DNA of 64,000 bases from Collinsella aerofaciens (lineage in GTDB: Bacteria; Actinomycetota; Coriobacteriia; Coriobacteriales; Coriobacteriaceae). Every line of letters begins with the position of its first letter. The stretch's first letter is position 1. Of this stretch, positions 34,103 to 44,231 are shown piece by piece. The notes beneath the pieces were generated by a model. The model was not told the origin of the DNA. It did no database searches and was given only the letters and a program-made list of their open reading frames with translations. A program made the translations under genes and the position numbers. Where the stretch lies: contig NZ_JADMSU010000007.1 of the NCBI RefSeq assembly GCF_015561195.1, positions 62,001-126,000 of the forward strand. Direction: 5' to 3'.

Positions 34103-35440
34103 CTACTTCCCAAATATCGCAGCGAACAATCCCTTGCGTTTGGGCTTTTCTTCTCGGTAGGAACCCTCGACGGCGGCTGCAACCTGGCGCGGTTGCTCGC
34201 CATCTCCACGGCGCACGATCTGGTATAGGAACGGAGATTTAACATATTTGACCTCGACGGGCGCGGCATGTACGGTGCTCTCCCCGGACAGATGCAGGCT
34301 CGGGCTGAGCGGCGCCACGATATGCGTTTCGCGCTTGTCGCTAAACACCACCGCGGCCGCGCGGCCCGTCTGGCCGTTTACGGCAATGCGCACCTGCTCG
34401 CCGTCGCGGCTGTCCGTTGCCGGACGGTCGACAAAGTAAACCGGCACCATCACCAGGCCGTCCTTATGCTTGCGGGCCTTGCGCGCCCAGGTGCGGATGC
34501 TCTTTTTATTGAGCCCCAGCACCGCCTCGGCATCGTTGCCCGCAACGTCGAGCGCCAGCTTATCAATGACCACCTGGTCCTTGGTAGATGCATCGACGGA
34601 GACAACGCGAAAGTCGCCTTCCTGCATGGCGGGATCGAACGGACCGACCTTGGCAAAGTCCCACGGCTCCAAAATGCCCATGAGGCGAACGTCCAGGTAG
34701 TTTGCCCTGGGGTATGCCCAGTCGAGCACCTCGTAGTACACCAGGGTTTCCTTGCTCAGGCCCTTGCCCGGGAAGCTCGCCATCATGCGCAGGTCCGCCA
34801 GCGCCATGGGGAAATAGAAGAGCATCATGTCGTTCTGGATCGCATCTTCCACGTCGTGCCCGGCAAAGGCATCCAGGTACTGGCGCACCAGCTGCAGCGC
34901 GTTGGCACGTGCCTGCTGCGGCGTTATCTCGCAGGGAATACCCTGCTCGAGCACATATTCCGCACCAACGCCCATGGTCAGGCGCTTGCTAAACGTCCCC
35001 GGCTTGAGCAGGTCGGCGACACCGATCTTGTTGCCGCAGGACGGGCACTCAAACACGCGCTGGGTCGACTCGCCCTCAAAGGACGCTCCGCAGAAGGGAC
35101 AGGGGATGCTCACGTGCGTGGCCTCTTGGAACTCCTGGGCCGTGCCGCGGTCTTCCCACAGCAGATGCTCCAGAACCGACTGATTGCGCCAGTGCTCATT
35201 AAAGAAATACCAGTCCGGGTCCTCCGGGCGCTCGAGTTGCGACACATGCGTGAGCTTGAGCAGTCCATCCACCACCGTCAACGGCGTATGGCGAATGCCC
35301 AAAGCGCTCTTGGGCTCTCCGGCGTCCGCCTGCCACGGAACCACCGTGCCGCAATAGGCGCACTCAAAGCTGCGCTTAGTCTGGTGCGAGTACATAGGGC
35401 CGCCGCAGTTTTGACATTTAATGGCAAACATCTCGTCCAT
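34103..35440 (-). CDS. Double zinc-ribbon protein of unknown function
   Basis: A 445-residue protein. Two zinc ribbons are clear: CQNCGG...CAYCG (residues 9-31) and CPFCGASF...CPSCGN (about residues 115-140), both CxxC pairs. The remainder is a mixed domain with no known catalytic motif (AEYVLEQGIPCEITPQQARANALQL, NYLDVRLMGILEPWDF, RTWARKARKHKDG, VMVPVYFVDR). The C-terminus is basic (KPKRKGLFAAIFGK). The start at 35440 follows GGAGGACG. Relatives annotated as TFIIB-type zinc ribbon proteins often accompany membrane or virion-core-like systems, but no such partner is adjacent. Confidence 0.7.
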   Translation of the reverse strand: MDEMFAIKCQNCGGPMYSHQTKRSFECAYCGTVVPWQADAGEPKSALGIRHTPLTVVDGLLKLTHVSQLERPEDPDWYFFNEHWRNQSVLEHLLWEDRGTAQEFQEATHVSIPCPFCGASFEGESTQRVFECPSCGNKIGVADLLKPGTFSKRLTMGVGAEYVLEQGIPCEITPQQARANALQLVRQYLDAFAGHDVEDAIQNDMMLFYFPMALADLRMMASFPGKGLSKETLVYYEVLDWAYPRANYLDVRLMGILEPWDFAKVGPFDPAMQEGDFRVVSVDASTKDQVVIDKLALDVAGNDAEAVLGLNKKSIRTWARKARKHKDGLVMVPVYFVDRPATDSRDGEQVRIAVNGQTGRAAAVVFSDKRETHIVAPLSPSLHLSGESTVHAAPVEVKYVKSPFLYQIVRRGDGEQPRQVAAAVEGSYREEKPKRKGLFAAIFGK

Positions 35441-35658
35441 GGAAACGTCCTCCTTTGCACAGGGACTGTCGACATTAAGTATGTCGAGCAAACAGACACA
35501 TGCCCATACCCATGTGGCCCAAAATGGACCACCCAGGCAGACGAGAAGGCTCGCTCGTTAGCACCGGCAGACCATTGCTGCATTTTCTGAGCATCGGTGC
35601 ACGGCGCCTCCGCGCGAGCTACACTATCCCCTTAAACATGATTGTGAGGACGACCGCT

Positions 35659-36840
35659 ATGCTATTTGTAAATCGGCTGGTACATACGCTTGTTCCCGGC
35701 AGCGAGGGCGAGCCGGTCGATACCTCCTGCCGCACCAACGCGGGTTTCGCCGCAAGCCTCATCTGCATTGGCCTCAACATCACCCTGTGCCTGGCCAAGG
35801 GCATCGCGGGCCTGCTCGCCGGCTCTGTCTCGCTCATCGCCGACGCCTTCAACAACCTCTCCGACGCCTCGAGCAACATCGTGAGCCTGCTCGGGTTCCG
35901 CCTTGCCAGCCGCCCGGCAGACGAAGGCCACCCCTATGGCCACGGCCGCTACGAGTACCTAGCCGGTCTGTTCGTCGCCGTCCTGGTTTGCGCCGTCGGC
36001 ATCAACCTGATCCTCGAGTCGGTCACCAAAATCATCAAGCCCTCCCCCACTGCATATTCGGTGCTCTCCTTAGCCGCCCTCGTCTTGTCCATGCTCGTTA
36101 AGCTCTGGATGGCCGCGTTCAACCGCACGTTGGGCGACCGCATCGACTCGGAGACGCTCATCGCCACAGCACAGGACTCCAAAAACGACGTCATCACCTC
36201 GGGCTCGGTCTTGGTGGCGGCGCTTATTTCGCAGACGACCGGCTTTGACCTCGATGGCTGGGCAGGCCTGGGTGTGGGCATCTTCATCTGCATCAGCGGC
36301 ATGGGCCTAGTGCGCGACGCCATCAGCCCGTTGCTGGGACAAGCGCCCGACCCCAAGCTCGTCCAGGCAATCCGCGACAAGATCATGTCCTATCCGCAGG
36401 TCTTGGGCACACACGACCTCATGGTGCACGACTACGGCCCCGGTCGTCAGTTTGCCAGCGCCCACGTGGAGATGCCCGGCGAGGGCGACGCATTTGAGCA
36501 CCACGAGATTTTGGACACCATCGAGCACGACATCAAGCGCCAAATGGGCATCGATATCACGCTGCACTGCGACCCTATCGCCACCACCGGCGACGACCTG
36601 CGCGGCTGGGTCAAGCGCGGCGTCATGCAGATCGACCCCGCGCTTTCCATCCACGACCTTCACGAACACGATGGCTTTGTGTCATTTGACCTTGTGCGCC
36701 CCGACGGCTTTGACATATCCGACGAGGAGCTGCTGGAGCTCGTCACGCGCATCGTGCACGAGCGCCGGCCCAATGCCTCGTGCGTCGTCACATTTGACTC
36801 AGGCTTTAGCTCGCCCGAGCGTCCGGCCGAGCAGCTGTAG
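35659..36840 (+). CDS. Cation diffusion facilitator (CDF) metal transporter
   Basis: A 393-residue transporter of the CDF family that exports divalent metals by proton antiport. Helix II has SLIADAFNNLSDASSN and helix V TAQDSKNDVITSG, carrying the paired Asp residues of the metal site; PYGHGRYEYLAGLFV is the signature after helix II. The C-terminal cytoplasmic domain (LMVHDYGPGRQFASAHVEMPGE, residues about 265-390) is longer than usual, with an extra 70 residues resembling a second regulatory module. The start at 35659 follows GTGAGGACGACC. The metal (Zn, Mn or Fe) is not defined by residues I can read. Confidence 0.9.
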   Translation: MLFVNRLVHTLVPGSEGEPVDTSCRTNAGFAASLICIGLNITLCLAKGIAGLLAGSVSLIADAFNNLSDASSNIVSLLGFRLASRPADEGHPYGHGRYEYLAGLFVAVLVCAVGINLILESVTKIIKPSPTAYSVLSLAALVLSMLVKLWMAAFNRTLGDRIDSETLIATAQDSKNDVITSGSVLVAALISQTTGFDLDGWAGLGVGIFICISGMGLVRDAISPLLGQAPDPKLVQAIRDKIMSYPQVLGTHDLMVHDYGPGRQFASAHVEMPGEGDAFEHHEILDTIEHDIKRQMGIDITLHCDPIATTGDDLRGWVKRGVMQIDPALSIHDLHEHDGFVSFDLVRPDGFDISDEELLELVTRIVHERRPNASCVVTFDSGFSSPERPAEQL

Positions 36841-36852
36841 CCCGCTTAACAG

Positions 36853-37794
36853 CTAGTTTCCCTGAGCGCCCGAAATGCCGTTTTGCAGGGCATCCCAGGC
36901 GTTCGTTACCATATCACCCAGGTTCTGCGCGGTATCGCCGAGATTCTGAGCCGTGTCACCCAGCTCTTGGGCCTTATCCCCAAGCTCCTGTGCCTTGTTG
37001 CTCAGGTCCTCCAGCGTATTAGAGCTCGAGCTGTCGGTACCGCTTTGGCCGCCGGACGAGTTGCCCGAGCTGTTCTTGTGCGTGAGTTGAATTTCGAGAT
37101 TGCCGCTGTCGTTATAGTAAGCAGAAGTAACGACCCAGTTGGCATCGATGACGGGCGTTGAGCCATCATCAGTCAGGACCACGGCATTCGAAAGATTGGC
37201 ACCGCGCGACTTGAGAAGTTTCTTGGCGTTGGACCAGTACTGCCCCGGGATATCGCTCAGATCGACGGTGCTAGACGAGGCGGACTCGGTTTGCTCGGCA
37301 GCGGTATCGGCCGTTGAACTCCCTCGTTTGTTAAGCATGCCCGACACGATGGCAAACACAACCGACAGCGCAAAGAAGATCGCCAGTACGATGAGGATCT
37401 TCTTGATCACGCTCGACGAACGCGACGGCGTCTCTTCCTCGTCCTCACCATACTGCGGGATCGATTTGGGGTACTCGCGATACGGCTCGCGCGACTCGTA
37501 GCGAGACTGCGCCGTGCGAGGCATATACGTCGTCTGCTGAGGCTGCGGAATGGGATTCTGCGGCACGTAATCAAACGGGTCCGGAGCTGCGTTACCATAG
37601 GGGCCTTGCGAAGATGCAGCGTAAGAATCCTGCGCCGTGTCGCCATAGCCCATAACCCGGGTGGGCTCGGCCGAAGGCTGCGTCGCGGCGGGGTCGGTAT
37701 AACCGGGATTGGGAACAACGCGGGTCGCATCGGCGCTATCGCCAGCCTGCGCGGAACCGTAGCCGCCCATCACGGTTGTCTTGTCCTGATCCAT
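36853..37794 (-). CDS. Membrane-anchored protein with Pro/Gln-rich head and heptad-like repeats
   Basis: A 313-residue protein. The N-terminal 130 residues are disordered and rich in Pro, Gln, Tyr and Thr (TRVVPNPGYTDPAATQ, TRVMGYGD), resembling regulatory tails with FHA- or kinase-related TRV motifs. One membrane helix follows (KKILIVLAIFFALSVVFAIV, about 128-150). The external part has a segment, DIPGQYWSNAKKLLKSRGA, resembling a PASTA-type domain, then four near-identical seven-residue repeats (AQELGDK, AQELGDT, AQNLGDT, AQNLGDM). Kinase-linked surface sensing is possible but unproven; no kinase gene is adjacent. Confidence 0.65.
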   Translation of the reverse strand: MDQDKTTVMGGYGSAQAGDSADATRVVPNPGYTDPAATQPSAEPTRVMGYGDTAQDSYAASSQGPYGNAAPDPFDYVPQNPIPQPQQTTYMPRTAQSRYESREPYREYPKSIPQYGEDEEETPSRSSSVIKKILIVLAIFFALSVVFAIVSGMLNKRGSSTADTAAEQTESASSSTVDLSDIPGQYWSNAKKLLKSRGANLSNAVVLTDDGSTPVIDANWVVTSAYYNDSGNLEIQLTHKNSSGNSSGGQSGTDSSSSNTLEDLSNKAQELGDKAQELGDTAQNLGDTAQNLGDMVTNAWDALQNGISGAQGN

Positions 37795-37907
37795 GCAACG
37801 ATTCCTTTCCGTCGCCCTTAAGCATCAAGTTATCCATGCATTCTACCCGCGCAAAAGCCCGTGACGGACAGAGCCCGTCCATATCTACAAGACAAGCGCG
37901 GCTAGAA

Positions 37908-37945
37908 AACAAAAGCCCCGCCGGGCCTTGGGGGCACGGCGGGGC
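37908..37945 (-). terminator. Rho-independent terminator after fhs
   Basis: On the minus strand GCCCCGCCG and CGGCGGGGC form a 9-bp stem followed by TTTTGTTTT. Confidence 0.9.
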
Positions 37946-37970
37946 GGGCAGGTAGCTAGGAACAACAGGC

Positions 37971-39638
37971 CTAGAACAGGCCAGTGATGTTTCCGTCGTT
38001 ATCGACGTCGATGTTTTCGGCCGCGGGCACCTTGGGCAGGCCCGGCATGGTCAGAACGCTGCCAGTCAACGCGACCACAAAGTGGGCGCCGGCAGAAACC
38101 TTAAGCTCGCGCACGGTGATGCGGAAGTTCTCGGGAGCGCCCAGAGCCTTGGCGTTGTCGCTAAAGCTGTACTGCGTCTTGGCGACGCACACCGGCAGGT
38201 TACCAAAGCCGTTCTCGCGCAGCTCGACGAGCTGGCGCTTGGCGGCCGGCGTAAAGTCAACGCCATCGGCACGGTAGACCTTGGTGGCAATGGCCTCGAG
38301 AGCATCGACCACATCGGCGCCGTCCTCATAGGCAAACTTGAGCTCGCTCGGTTGCTCAATCAGACGCATGACCTCATCGGCCAGCTCGAGCGCGCCCTCG
38401 CCGCCCTTGGCCCAGACCTCGGAAAGCTTAACGTTGACGCCGAGCTTCTGGCACTCGGACTCGATGAGCGCAAGCTCGGCCTCGGTGTCCGTCGGGAAGC
38501 GGTTGATGGCGACTACGCAGGGCAGACCATAAACGTTCTGGATGTTGTCGACGTGACGCAGCAGATTGGGCATACCGGCCTTGAGAGCCTCGAGGTTCTC
38601 CTCGTTGAGGTCGGCCTTGGCAACGCCGCCGTTGTACTTAAGCGCGCGGGCGGTAGCGACAATCACGACGGCGCTGGGGCGAACGCCCGTCATGCGGCAC
38701 TTAATGTCGAGGAACTTCTCGGCACCCAGATCGGCACCGAAGCCGGCCTCGGTAATAGCGACATCGCCAAAGCGCATCGCCATACGCGTAGCCATGATAG
38801 AGTTGCAGCCGTGGGCAATGTTGGCGAAGGGACCGCCGTGGACAAACGCGGGCGTACCCTCGAGCGTTTGCACCAGGTTGGGCTTGAGCGCGTCCTTAAG
38901 CAACGCGGCCATGGCACCCTGGGCCTTAAGGTCGCGGGCACGGACGGGCTCGCCGGCAAAGCTGTAGCCGACGACGATCTCGCCCAGGCGCTCCTTGAGG
39001 TCATTGATGCTCGTGGACAGGCACAGGATTGCCATGACCTCGGAGGCAACAGTGATGTCGAAGCCATCCTCGCGCGGCACGCCCTGAGCCTTACCGCCAA
39101 TACCATCGATGACGTGGCGCAGCTGACGGTCGTTCATATCGACGACGCGCTTCCAAGTGATGCGCTTAACGTCAATACCGAGCTGATTGCCCTGCTGAAT
39201 ATGGTTGTCGAGCATGGCGGCCAGCAGGTTATTGGCGGCGCCGATAGCATGGAAGTCACCGGTAAAGTGCAGGTTGATATCCTCCATAGGGATGACCTGA
39301 GCCCAGCCGCCGCCGGCAGCGCCGCCCTTAACGCCAAAGACGGGGCCGAGCGAAGGCTCGCGCAGGGCCACGGCACTCTTGACGCCGCGTCGGCGCAAGC
39401 CATCGGCCAGACCGATGGTCGTGGTGGTCTTACCCTCGCCAGCGGGTGTGGGGTTGATGGCAGTCACGAGGACGAGCTTGGCCTGGTGGTCAGTCGGCTC
39501 GTTGAGCAGTGAATAGTCGACCTTAGCCTTGTCGAAGCCGTACGGAATAAGGTGCTTAACGTCGACGCCGGCGTTCTTGGCCACCTCGGTAATAGGCAGC
39601 GGCGTGACAGAACGTGCGATTTCGATGTCAGTAGGCAT
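37971..39638 (-). CDS. fhs: Formate-tetrahydrofolate ligase
   Basis: A 555-residue ATP-dependent enzyme joining formate to THF to give 10-formyl-THF. Motifs: [23 protein letters not shown] (ATP site), [63 protein letters not shown] and the C-terminal [19 protein letters not shown]. The start at 39638 gives [11 protein letters not shown] after AAAGGACCGCCC. It completes the folate set with folD and fchA about 10 kb away. It is transcribed alone with its own terminator. Confidence 0.97.
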   Translation of the reverse strand: MPTDIEIARSVTPLPITEVAKNAGVDVKHLIPYGFDKAKVDYSLLNEPTDHQAKLVLVTAINPTPAGEGKTTTTIGLADGLRRRGVKSAVALREPSLGPVFGVKGGAAGGGWAQVIPMEDINLHFTGDFHAIGAANNLLAAMLDNHIQQGNQLGIDVKRITWKRVVDMNDRQLRHVIDGIGGKAQGVPREDGFDITVASEVMAILCLSTSINDLKERLGEIVVGYSFAGEPVRARDLKAQGAMAALLKDALKPNLVQTLEGTPAFVHGGPFANIAHGCNSIMATRMAMRFGDVAITEAGFGADLGAEKFLDIKCRMTGVRPSAVVIVATARALKYNGGVAKADLNEENLEALKAGMPNLLRHVDNIQNVYGLPCVVAINRFPTDTEAELALIESECQKLGVNVKLSEVWAKGGEGALELADEVMRLIEQPSELKFAYEDGADVVDALEAIATKVYRADGVDFTPAAKRQLVELRENGFGNLPVCVAKTQYSFSDNAKALGAPENFRITVRELKVSAGAHFVVALTGSVLTMPGLPKVPAAENIDVDNDGNITGLF

Positions 39639-39782
39639 GGGCGGTCCTTTCGTTACCGAATGAGAAAAAGACCAATTCAGCATAGCACGGGCGCGCAATA
39701 GTAAAACACCCATAACCGATGAACGGCGATATGTTTACCCGATGCCCAGCGATAGCCCAACAGCCCGCCAAAACAAAGCGCC

Positions 39783-40850
39783 CTAAACGGTAGGTTCAAT
39801 CCCCAGGTGCTCAAAGGTGCGAAGGGTTGCCTGACGGCCCTGCGGCGTACGAATCATCAACCCGCACTGCAGCAGATAGGGCTCATAGACATCCTCGAGC
39901 GTGCCCGGGTCCTCGCCCACCGCGCTGGCAAGCGTTGTCAGGCCCACGGCACGTCCGGAGAACGTCTTAGCGAGTGTCTCCAAAATGCGAATATCCATCC
40001 AGTCCAGACCAAGCTCATCGATCTCGAAGAACTCGAGCGCCTGACGGCAAATATCAAGCTCAATGGGACCGTTGCCACGCACCTGCGCATAGTCGCGCAC
40101 GCGCTTGAGCAAACGGTTAGCCAAGCGCGGCGTGCCACGCGAGCGTGAGCCGATCTCGAGCGCGCTCGGATGGTCTATTGTCACACCCAGGATGGACGCC
40201 GAGCGTGTCACAATCTGCGCGAGTTCTTCGACCGTGTAGTAATCCAAGCGATATGAAATGCCAAAGCGGTCGCGCAGCGGGCCAGTCAGCATACCCGAGC
40301 GGGTCGTTGCCGCCACCAGCGTAAACTTGGGGATATCCAGGCGAATCGATCGTGCGGCCGGGCCTTTACCGATCACGATATCGAGGGCAAAGTCCTCCAT
40401 CGCGGGGTACAGGACCTCCTCGACCGAGCGGTTGAGGCGGTGGATCTCGTCGATAAACAGCACGTCACCCGGCTGCAAGTTAGTAAGAATGGCTGCCAGG
40501 TCGCCGGTGCGCGCGATGGCAGGGCCACTCGTGGTCTTGATCTGAGCGCCCAGCTCGTTGGCGATAACCGTAGCCAGCGTGGTCTTGCCCAGACCCGGAG
40601 GGCCCGAGAAGATCACGTGGTCGAGCGTCTCGCCACGGCTCTGCGCCGCTTCGATCAACACGCGCAGGCTCTGCTTGATATGCTCCTGGCCGCAGTAATC
40701 GTCCAGGCGCTGGGGGCGCAAAGTGCGATCGACATCGAGGTCCTCGGCCGTCAGCTCCGAGCCCACCATGCGTTCACCGTGCGCCATGGATGCCGCCGGC
40801 GAGTTGCCAGGCGTCGCCCACAGGTCCTGAGAGTCATCGGCTTCCCACAT
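39783..40850 (-). CDS. ruvB: RuvB, Holliday junction branch-migration ATPase
   Basis: A 355-residue AAA+ motor that drives branch migration with RuvA. Motifs: [18 protein letters not shown], Walker [12 protein letters not shown], Walker [12 protein letters not shown], sensor [17 protein letters not shown], and the C-terminal winged helix ([17 protein letters not shown]). The ATG at 40850 overlaps the ruvA stop (TGATG), so translation is coupled; a GTG one codon upstream is the only alternative. It is last in ruvCAB. Confidence 0.97.
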   Translation of the reverse strand: MWEADDSQDLWATPGNSPAASMAHGERMVGSELTAEDLDVDRTLRPQRLDDYCGQEHIKQSLRVLIEAAQSRGETLDHVIFSGPPGLGKTTLATVIANELGAQIKTTSGPAIARTGDLAAILTNLQPGDVLFIDEIHRLNRSVEEVLYPAMEDFALDIVIGKGPAARSIRLDIPKFTLVAATTRSGMLTGPLRDRFGISYRLDYYTVEELAQIVTRSASILGVTIDHPSALEIGSRSRGTPRLANRLLKRVRDYAQVRGNGPIELDICRQALEFFEIDELGLDWMDIRILETLAKTFSGRAVGLTTLASAVGEDPGTLEDVYEPYLLQCGLMIRTPQGRQATLRTFEHLGIEPTV

Positions 40851-41470
40851 CACGCATCCATTCCGAGTCGCTTAAGCGCCGCGCCGAGCAGATCCTCGAC
40901 ACGCATATCCTGCCCATCATACCCGCTCAGGGCAACATCGGTCTCCTGCGGGCTAAAGCCCATGGAAAGGAGTGCCGCACGGGCGTCATCGATCGCCGAG
41001 GGAGCAGCAGCGGGCACGGGCATCGCAACCTGGCCGGGAATCACGTCGGCCGGGACAAAGCCCTTGTCCTTGGCAAAGGTGCTCTTGAGCTCCAGGATCA
41101 GACGCTGAGCTGTCTTTTTGCCCACACCGGGCACCTTGGCCATGCCCTTGTCGTCCTCGGCCATCACCAGCGAATACAGCTGCCCCACGGTATAGGTGGA
41201 AAGCACGGCGAGCGCCAGGCGCGGGCCAACGCCCGAAACGGACACGAGCCGGTCGAACATCGTGCGCTCATCCTTAGAGGAAAAACCGAAAAGTGTCATG
41301 GCGTCCTCGCGCACCTGCATGCGCGTGTAGAGGCGGACCTCGCCGCCGGGCGTCGGCAACGTGGCCGCAGTGCTGCCCGAGATGCCGAGTTCAAAGCCAA
41401 CGCCCGACACGTCGACGACAGCAGAGCTCATCGTGGCCTCGACAAGCGTTCCGTGGAGCTGGGAAATCAT
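40850..41470 (-). CDS. ruvA: RuvA, Holliday junction DNA-binding subunit
   Basis: A 206-residue protein that binds Holliday junctions and recruits RuvB. It has the N-terminal OB-fold ([28 protein letters not shown]), helix-hairpin-helix motifs ([18 protein letters not shown] and [19 protein letters not shown]) and a flexible linker leading to the C-terminal RuvB-binding domain ([16 protein letters not shown]). Its ATG overlaps the ruvC stop as TGATG. Confidence 0.96.
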   Translation of the reverse strand: MISQLHGTLVEATMSSAVVDVSGVGFELGISGSTAATLPTPGGEVRLYTRMQVREDAMTLFGFSSKDERTMFDRLVSVSGVGPRLALAVLSTYTVGQLYSLVMAEDDKGMAKVPGVGKKTAQRLILELKSTFAKDKGFVPADVIPGQVAMPVPAAAPSAIDDARAALLSMGFSPQETDVALSGYDGQDMRVEDLLGAALKRLGMDA

Positions 41471-41991
41471 CAGTATCCGGTTCCTCTCTGTTGATAGAAC
41501 TCGCCGCCGGTAAGCGCCCGGGTGCGGCTGAGGTTAACGTGGCAGATGGCGCAGGCCAGGGCATCGGCGGCATGGTCGGGATGCGGGTCGTGATCGAGCT
41601 GCGTGAGCGTGCGCACCATGTAGGCGACCTGCCGCTTATCTGCGGCACCGGTACCCACCACAGCCTGCTTAATCTGCATAGGCGTGTACTCGCCGATCTC
41701 GAGTGCGCATTCCGAAAGAGCCACGAGCGCAGCGCCGCGGGCATGCGCCGTAGGGATGGCCGAGCGAACGTTGGCGCCAAAGTAGATGCTCTCGATGGCA
41801 GCGGTATCGGGTCGATAACGCTCCACGACACCCTTGAGGTCGCGGGCGATATGCGACAGGCGCACCGCGAGCGGACTACCCGCGCTGGTCTCGATACAAC
41901 CGTAGGCACGGCAGCGAACCTCACCGCGCCGCTCCTCGATAATCCCCCAACCCGTATGAGCCAAACCGGGGTCGATGCCCAAAATGACCAA
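41470..41991 (-). CDS. ruvC: RuvC, Holliday junction resolvase
   Basis: A 173-residue endonuclease that cuts Holliday junctions. Catalytic acidic residues are visible in VILGIDPGLAHTGWG, AAIESIYFG and DHAADALACAICH. It is first in the overlapping ruvC-ruvA-ruvB unit. A candidate LexA box lies at 42047-42060, about 55 bases upstream of its start. Confidence 0.96.
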   Translation of the reverse strand: MVILGIDPGLAHTGWGIIEERRGEVRCRAYGCIETSAGSPLAVRLSHIARDLKGVVERYRPDTAAIESIYFGANVRSAIPTAHARGAALVALSECALEIGEYTPMQIKQAVVGTGAADKRQVAYMVRTLTQLDHDPHPDHAADALACAICHVNLSRTRALTGGEFYQQRGTGY

Positions 41992-42046
41992 GCCAACCTC
42001 CCCTCGCCTTTTACCAAGCGCAAGGCAAGGCCCCGCGCACTACTCA

Positions 42047-42060
42047 CGAACGTCTGTTCT
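42047..42060. promoter_or_regulatory. Candidate LexA (SOS) box upstream of ruvCAB
   Basis: CGAACGTCTGTTCT matches the Gram-positive LexA consensus CGAACN4GTTC with its last base as T. It overlaps the likely promoter of ruvCAB on the minus strand (TATTCT lies just upstream). A damage-inducible resolvase operon is established in other bacteria; here it is inferred. Confidence 0.65.
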
Positions 42061-42128
42061 AGAATAACACAACGGGGCCGAGATGCTTAGTTGAAGTGTC
42101 GGGGTTGGAAGCGAATCCTATCCCATAG

Positions 42129-44114
42129 TTAGTTCTGCGAGAAGAACGGGAACTGCCTCGGATCCACCGGCGGATGCGGCATCGGCGTGCCCTGGGGTCC
42201 ACCCTGCGGGCCACCCTGGCCGCCCATCATCTTATCGATGGCGTCCTGGACCTCGCCCTCAAACTTCTTTATACCCTCGTGCAGGCGGCGCTGGCCGTCC
42301 TCGGAGCGCAGCTCCTCCATCTGCTCGGGCGAAATACCCAGCAGCTCACCCAAAATGCCCATCATCTCACCGCGCATACGGTCACTCGTATCGTCGTCGG
42401 CAAAGCGACGCACCTCGGCGCGCGCCAGCGAATCAACCGTCATGCGCTCCTTGCCGTTAAGCCCCAGATCGGACCACGCGAGCATGTACGGCCAGGCGCG
42501 CTCGACAAACGAACGGGCCGAGACGATCGGCGTCGTCGGCAGCATGCGGCGGGCGGCCTCGCCCTGACGCACGAGCATCAGCAGCAGCGAGCAGGCCTCG
42601 GGCTTGCCGGCGGCCATCGGGATGTCGTCGAAGGGTCGGTTGCGGTCCACGTGCGACTCGAGCGCGCCATCGACCTCACCCGGCTCAAGCCCGCCGAGCA
42701 GCTGTGCCGCGCGGTCGAGCATATCGACCGGACCGTCGAGCGTCGAGAGCGCCTGCGCCAGCACTCGCTCCATACAATCTTCCACCGCGTTGAGCGTCAC
42801 GAGCTCTTGGGGCACCACGGCAGACGTGCGGTTGCGCACACGCGCCACAAACTCAAGCGTTGACAGGTACACATCGCCAAAGGGCGCGTAATCGCCCTGG
42901 TAGCCGCCGCAAAGCGCCGGCGCCGCCAGCGCGTACTCGGTTTTGGACAGCGGGCTCAGCGCCATCGCACCCAACTCGAGCGCCGTGTCCTCCAGCATGA
43001 GGCCCAGCGTACGCGAGCGCAGACGCTCGGCATCGCCCGCCGACACGTCGCGATCGAGCACACGCGCCGCATCCGGCGCATCGCGCTCGACGATGCGAAT
43101 GTGCAGACGCTCAGCGATGGCGCGGACGGCGGCACAGCGGGCAGCCTCGGCCTCTTCCTGCGCCGGCGTAAAGATACGGTTACGCCCCAGCACCAGGCCA
43201 ATCACATTACGCGGGCCCAGAGCGTCGACGGCCAGCGCCGCCAGCAGGGACGACGGCAAGTCGCCCTCGAGTGCCACCACAGCACGCGACGCACCGTGGG
43301 CTCGGGCGTTGTCGCGCACGGCGAGCACCAGCGCCTGCCACAGCCACTCCTCGGAACGGAACTCGGGCAGTTCGTGATCTTCCAGGGCATCGAGCATCAC
43401 GCCGCGCTGAATCTCCTGAACCAGCAGGCTCTCCTCAAAACACGGCGCCTGGGCCACCACGCGACCACAGTCGTCGAGCACAAACGAACCGCCGGTATAC
43501 ACCGACTCGTCATAGGCACCGACCGGCGCCATGCAGGCAAACCACACGCTGCGCTTGGATGCGATCTTGCGGTAGGCGCCGCTGCGTACGGCGGCAATGG
43601 CAGCAGTCTCGCGGTCGGTCATGTCAAACGCGTTGAATTGGAAATACGCAATGAGGTCAACACCGGTCGGCAACATCTCGAGTTCGCGGTCCAAGTCAAA
43701 AATCACGGCGATGCGCACGCCGTCCACGTCGAACACCGGCGGCGCCCAACGCGTGTCGTTGTTCTCACCACGCTGCAGGGCAATGCTCGAACGCGCCGGC
43801 ACCACATGACCGTCCCTGAGCATCATGTAGTCGAGCAGCGGCTGGCCCTCAAACGAAACCGCCGCGGGCACGATGCAGATCATGTCAAGCTCCTGGATAC
43901 GCTCGGCGACACCAGTCAAGCCGGCAAGCATGTCGTGCTCAAAGTCGGCAGTGCCCACCAGGCCCCCGGGCATGGCGCCCATAAAGAGCGGAGCCGGAAC
44001 GCACAGCACGCGCGCCCCGCGCTCGTGGGCCAGACGAGCCTGGTCCTCGATGCGGCCGCAAATGCCCTCAATATCACCCAGGCGCATATCGATCTGTGCA
44101 AGCGCGAGCTTCAT
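42129..44114 (-). CDS. NAD-synthetase-like protein with degenerate active sites
   Basis: A 661-residue protein with the layout of glutamine-dependent NAD synthetase: a nitrilase-like domain (about 1-250) and an ATP-pyrophosphatase-like domain (about 255-520), plus a 130-residue C-terminal tail ending in Gly/Pro/Gln repeats. The catalytic residues are gone: the nitrilase Glu (PE) is Ala41 in VPAPLF, the Lys segment has become SSIALQRGENND, and the Cys is Phe139 in VIFDLDRE. The ATP loop SGGxDS reads LEGDLPSS (282-289). Flanking homology (LAALAVDALGPRNVIGLVL, LSPLSKTEYALA) is clear. It probably has a non-enzymatic or changed role. Confidence 0.8.
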   Translation of the reverse strand: MKLALAQIDMRLGDIEGICGRIEDQARLAHERGARVLCVPAPLFMGAMPGGLVGTADFEHDMLAGLTGVAERIQELDMICIVPAAVSFEGQPLLDYMMLRDGHVVPARSSIALQRGENNDTRWAPPVFDVDGVRIAVIFDLDRELEMLPTGVDLIAYFQFNAFDMTDRETAAIAAVRSGAYRKIASKRSVWFACMAPVGAYDESVYTGGSFVLDDCGRVVAQAPCFEESLLVQEIQRGVMLDALEDHELPEFRSEEWLWQALVLAVRDNARAHGASRAVVALEGDLPSSLLAALAVDALGPRNVIGLVLGRNRIFTPAQEEAEAARCAAVRAIAERLHIRIVERDAPDAARVLDRDVSAGDAERLRSRTLGLMLEDTALELGAMALSPLSKTEYALAAPALCGGYQGDYAPFGDVYLSTLEFVARVRNRTSAVVPQELVTLNAVEDCMERVLAQALSTLDGPVDMLDRAAQLLGGLEPGEVDGALESHVDRNRPFDDIPMAAGKPEACSLLLMLVRQGEAARRMLPTTPIVSARSFVERAWPYMLAWSDLGLNGKERMTVDSLARAEVRRFADDDTSDRMRGEMMGILGELLGISPEQMEELRSEDGQRRLHEGIKKFEGEVQDAIDKMMGGQGGPQGGPQGTPMPHPPVDPRQFPFFSQN

Positions 44115-44153
44115 GGCTCAGCCCTTTCCGTCGTAAACCATCGTTGTCGTAGT

Positions 44154-44184
44154 AAAAGCGCCGGCCGCATAATGCAGTCGGCGC
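44154..44184 (-). terminator. Rho-independent terminator after superoxide reductase
   Basis: On the minus strand GCGCCG and CGGCGC pair around an inner GCAT/ATGC stem, followed by TTTTAC. Confidence 0.75.
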
Positions 44185-44231
44185 TCGCATGTGCATATGC
44201 TAGCTATGATACCCCGAGCGGGGGCGCGCTC

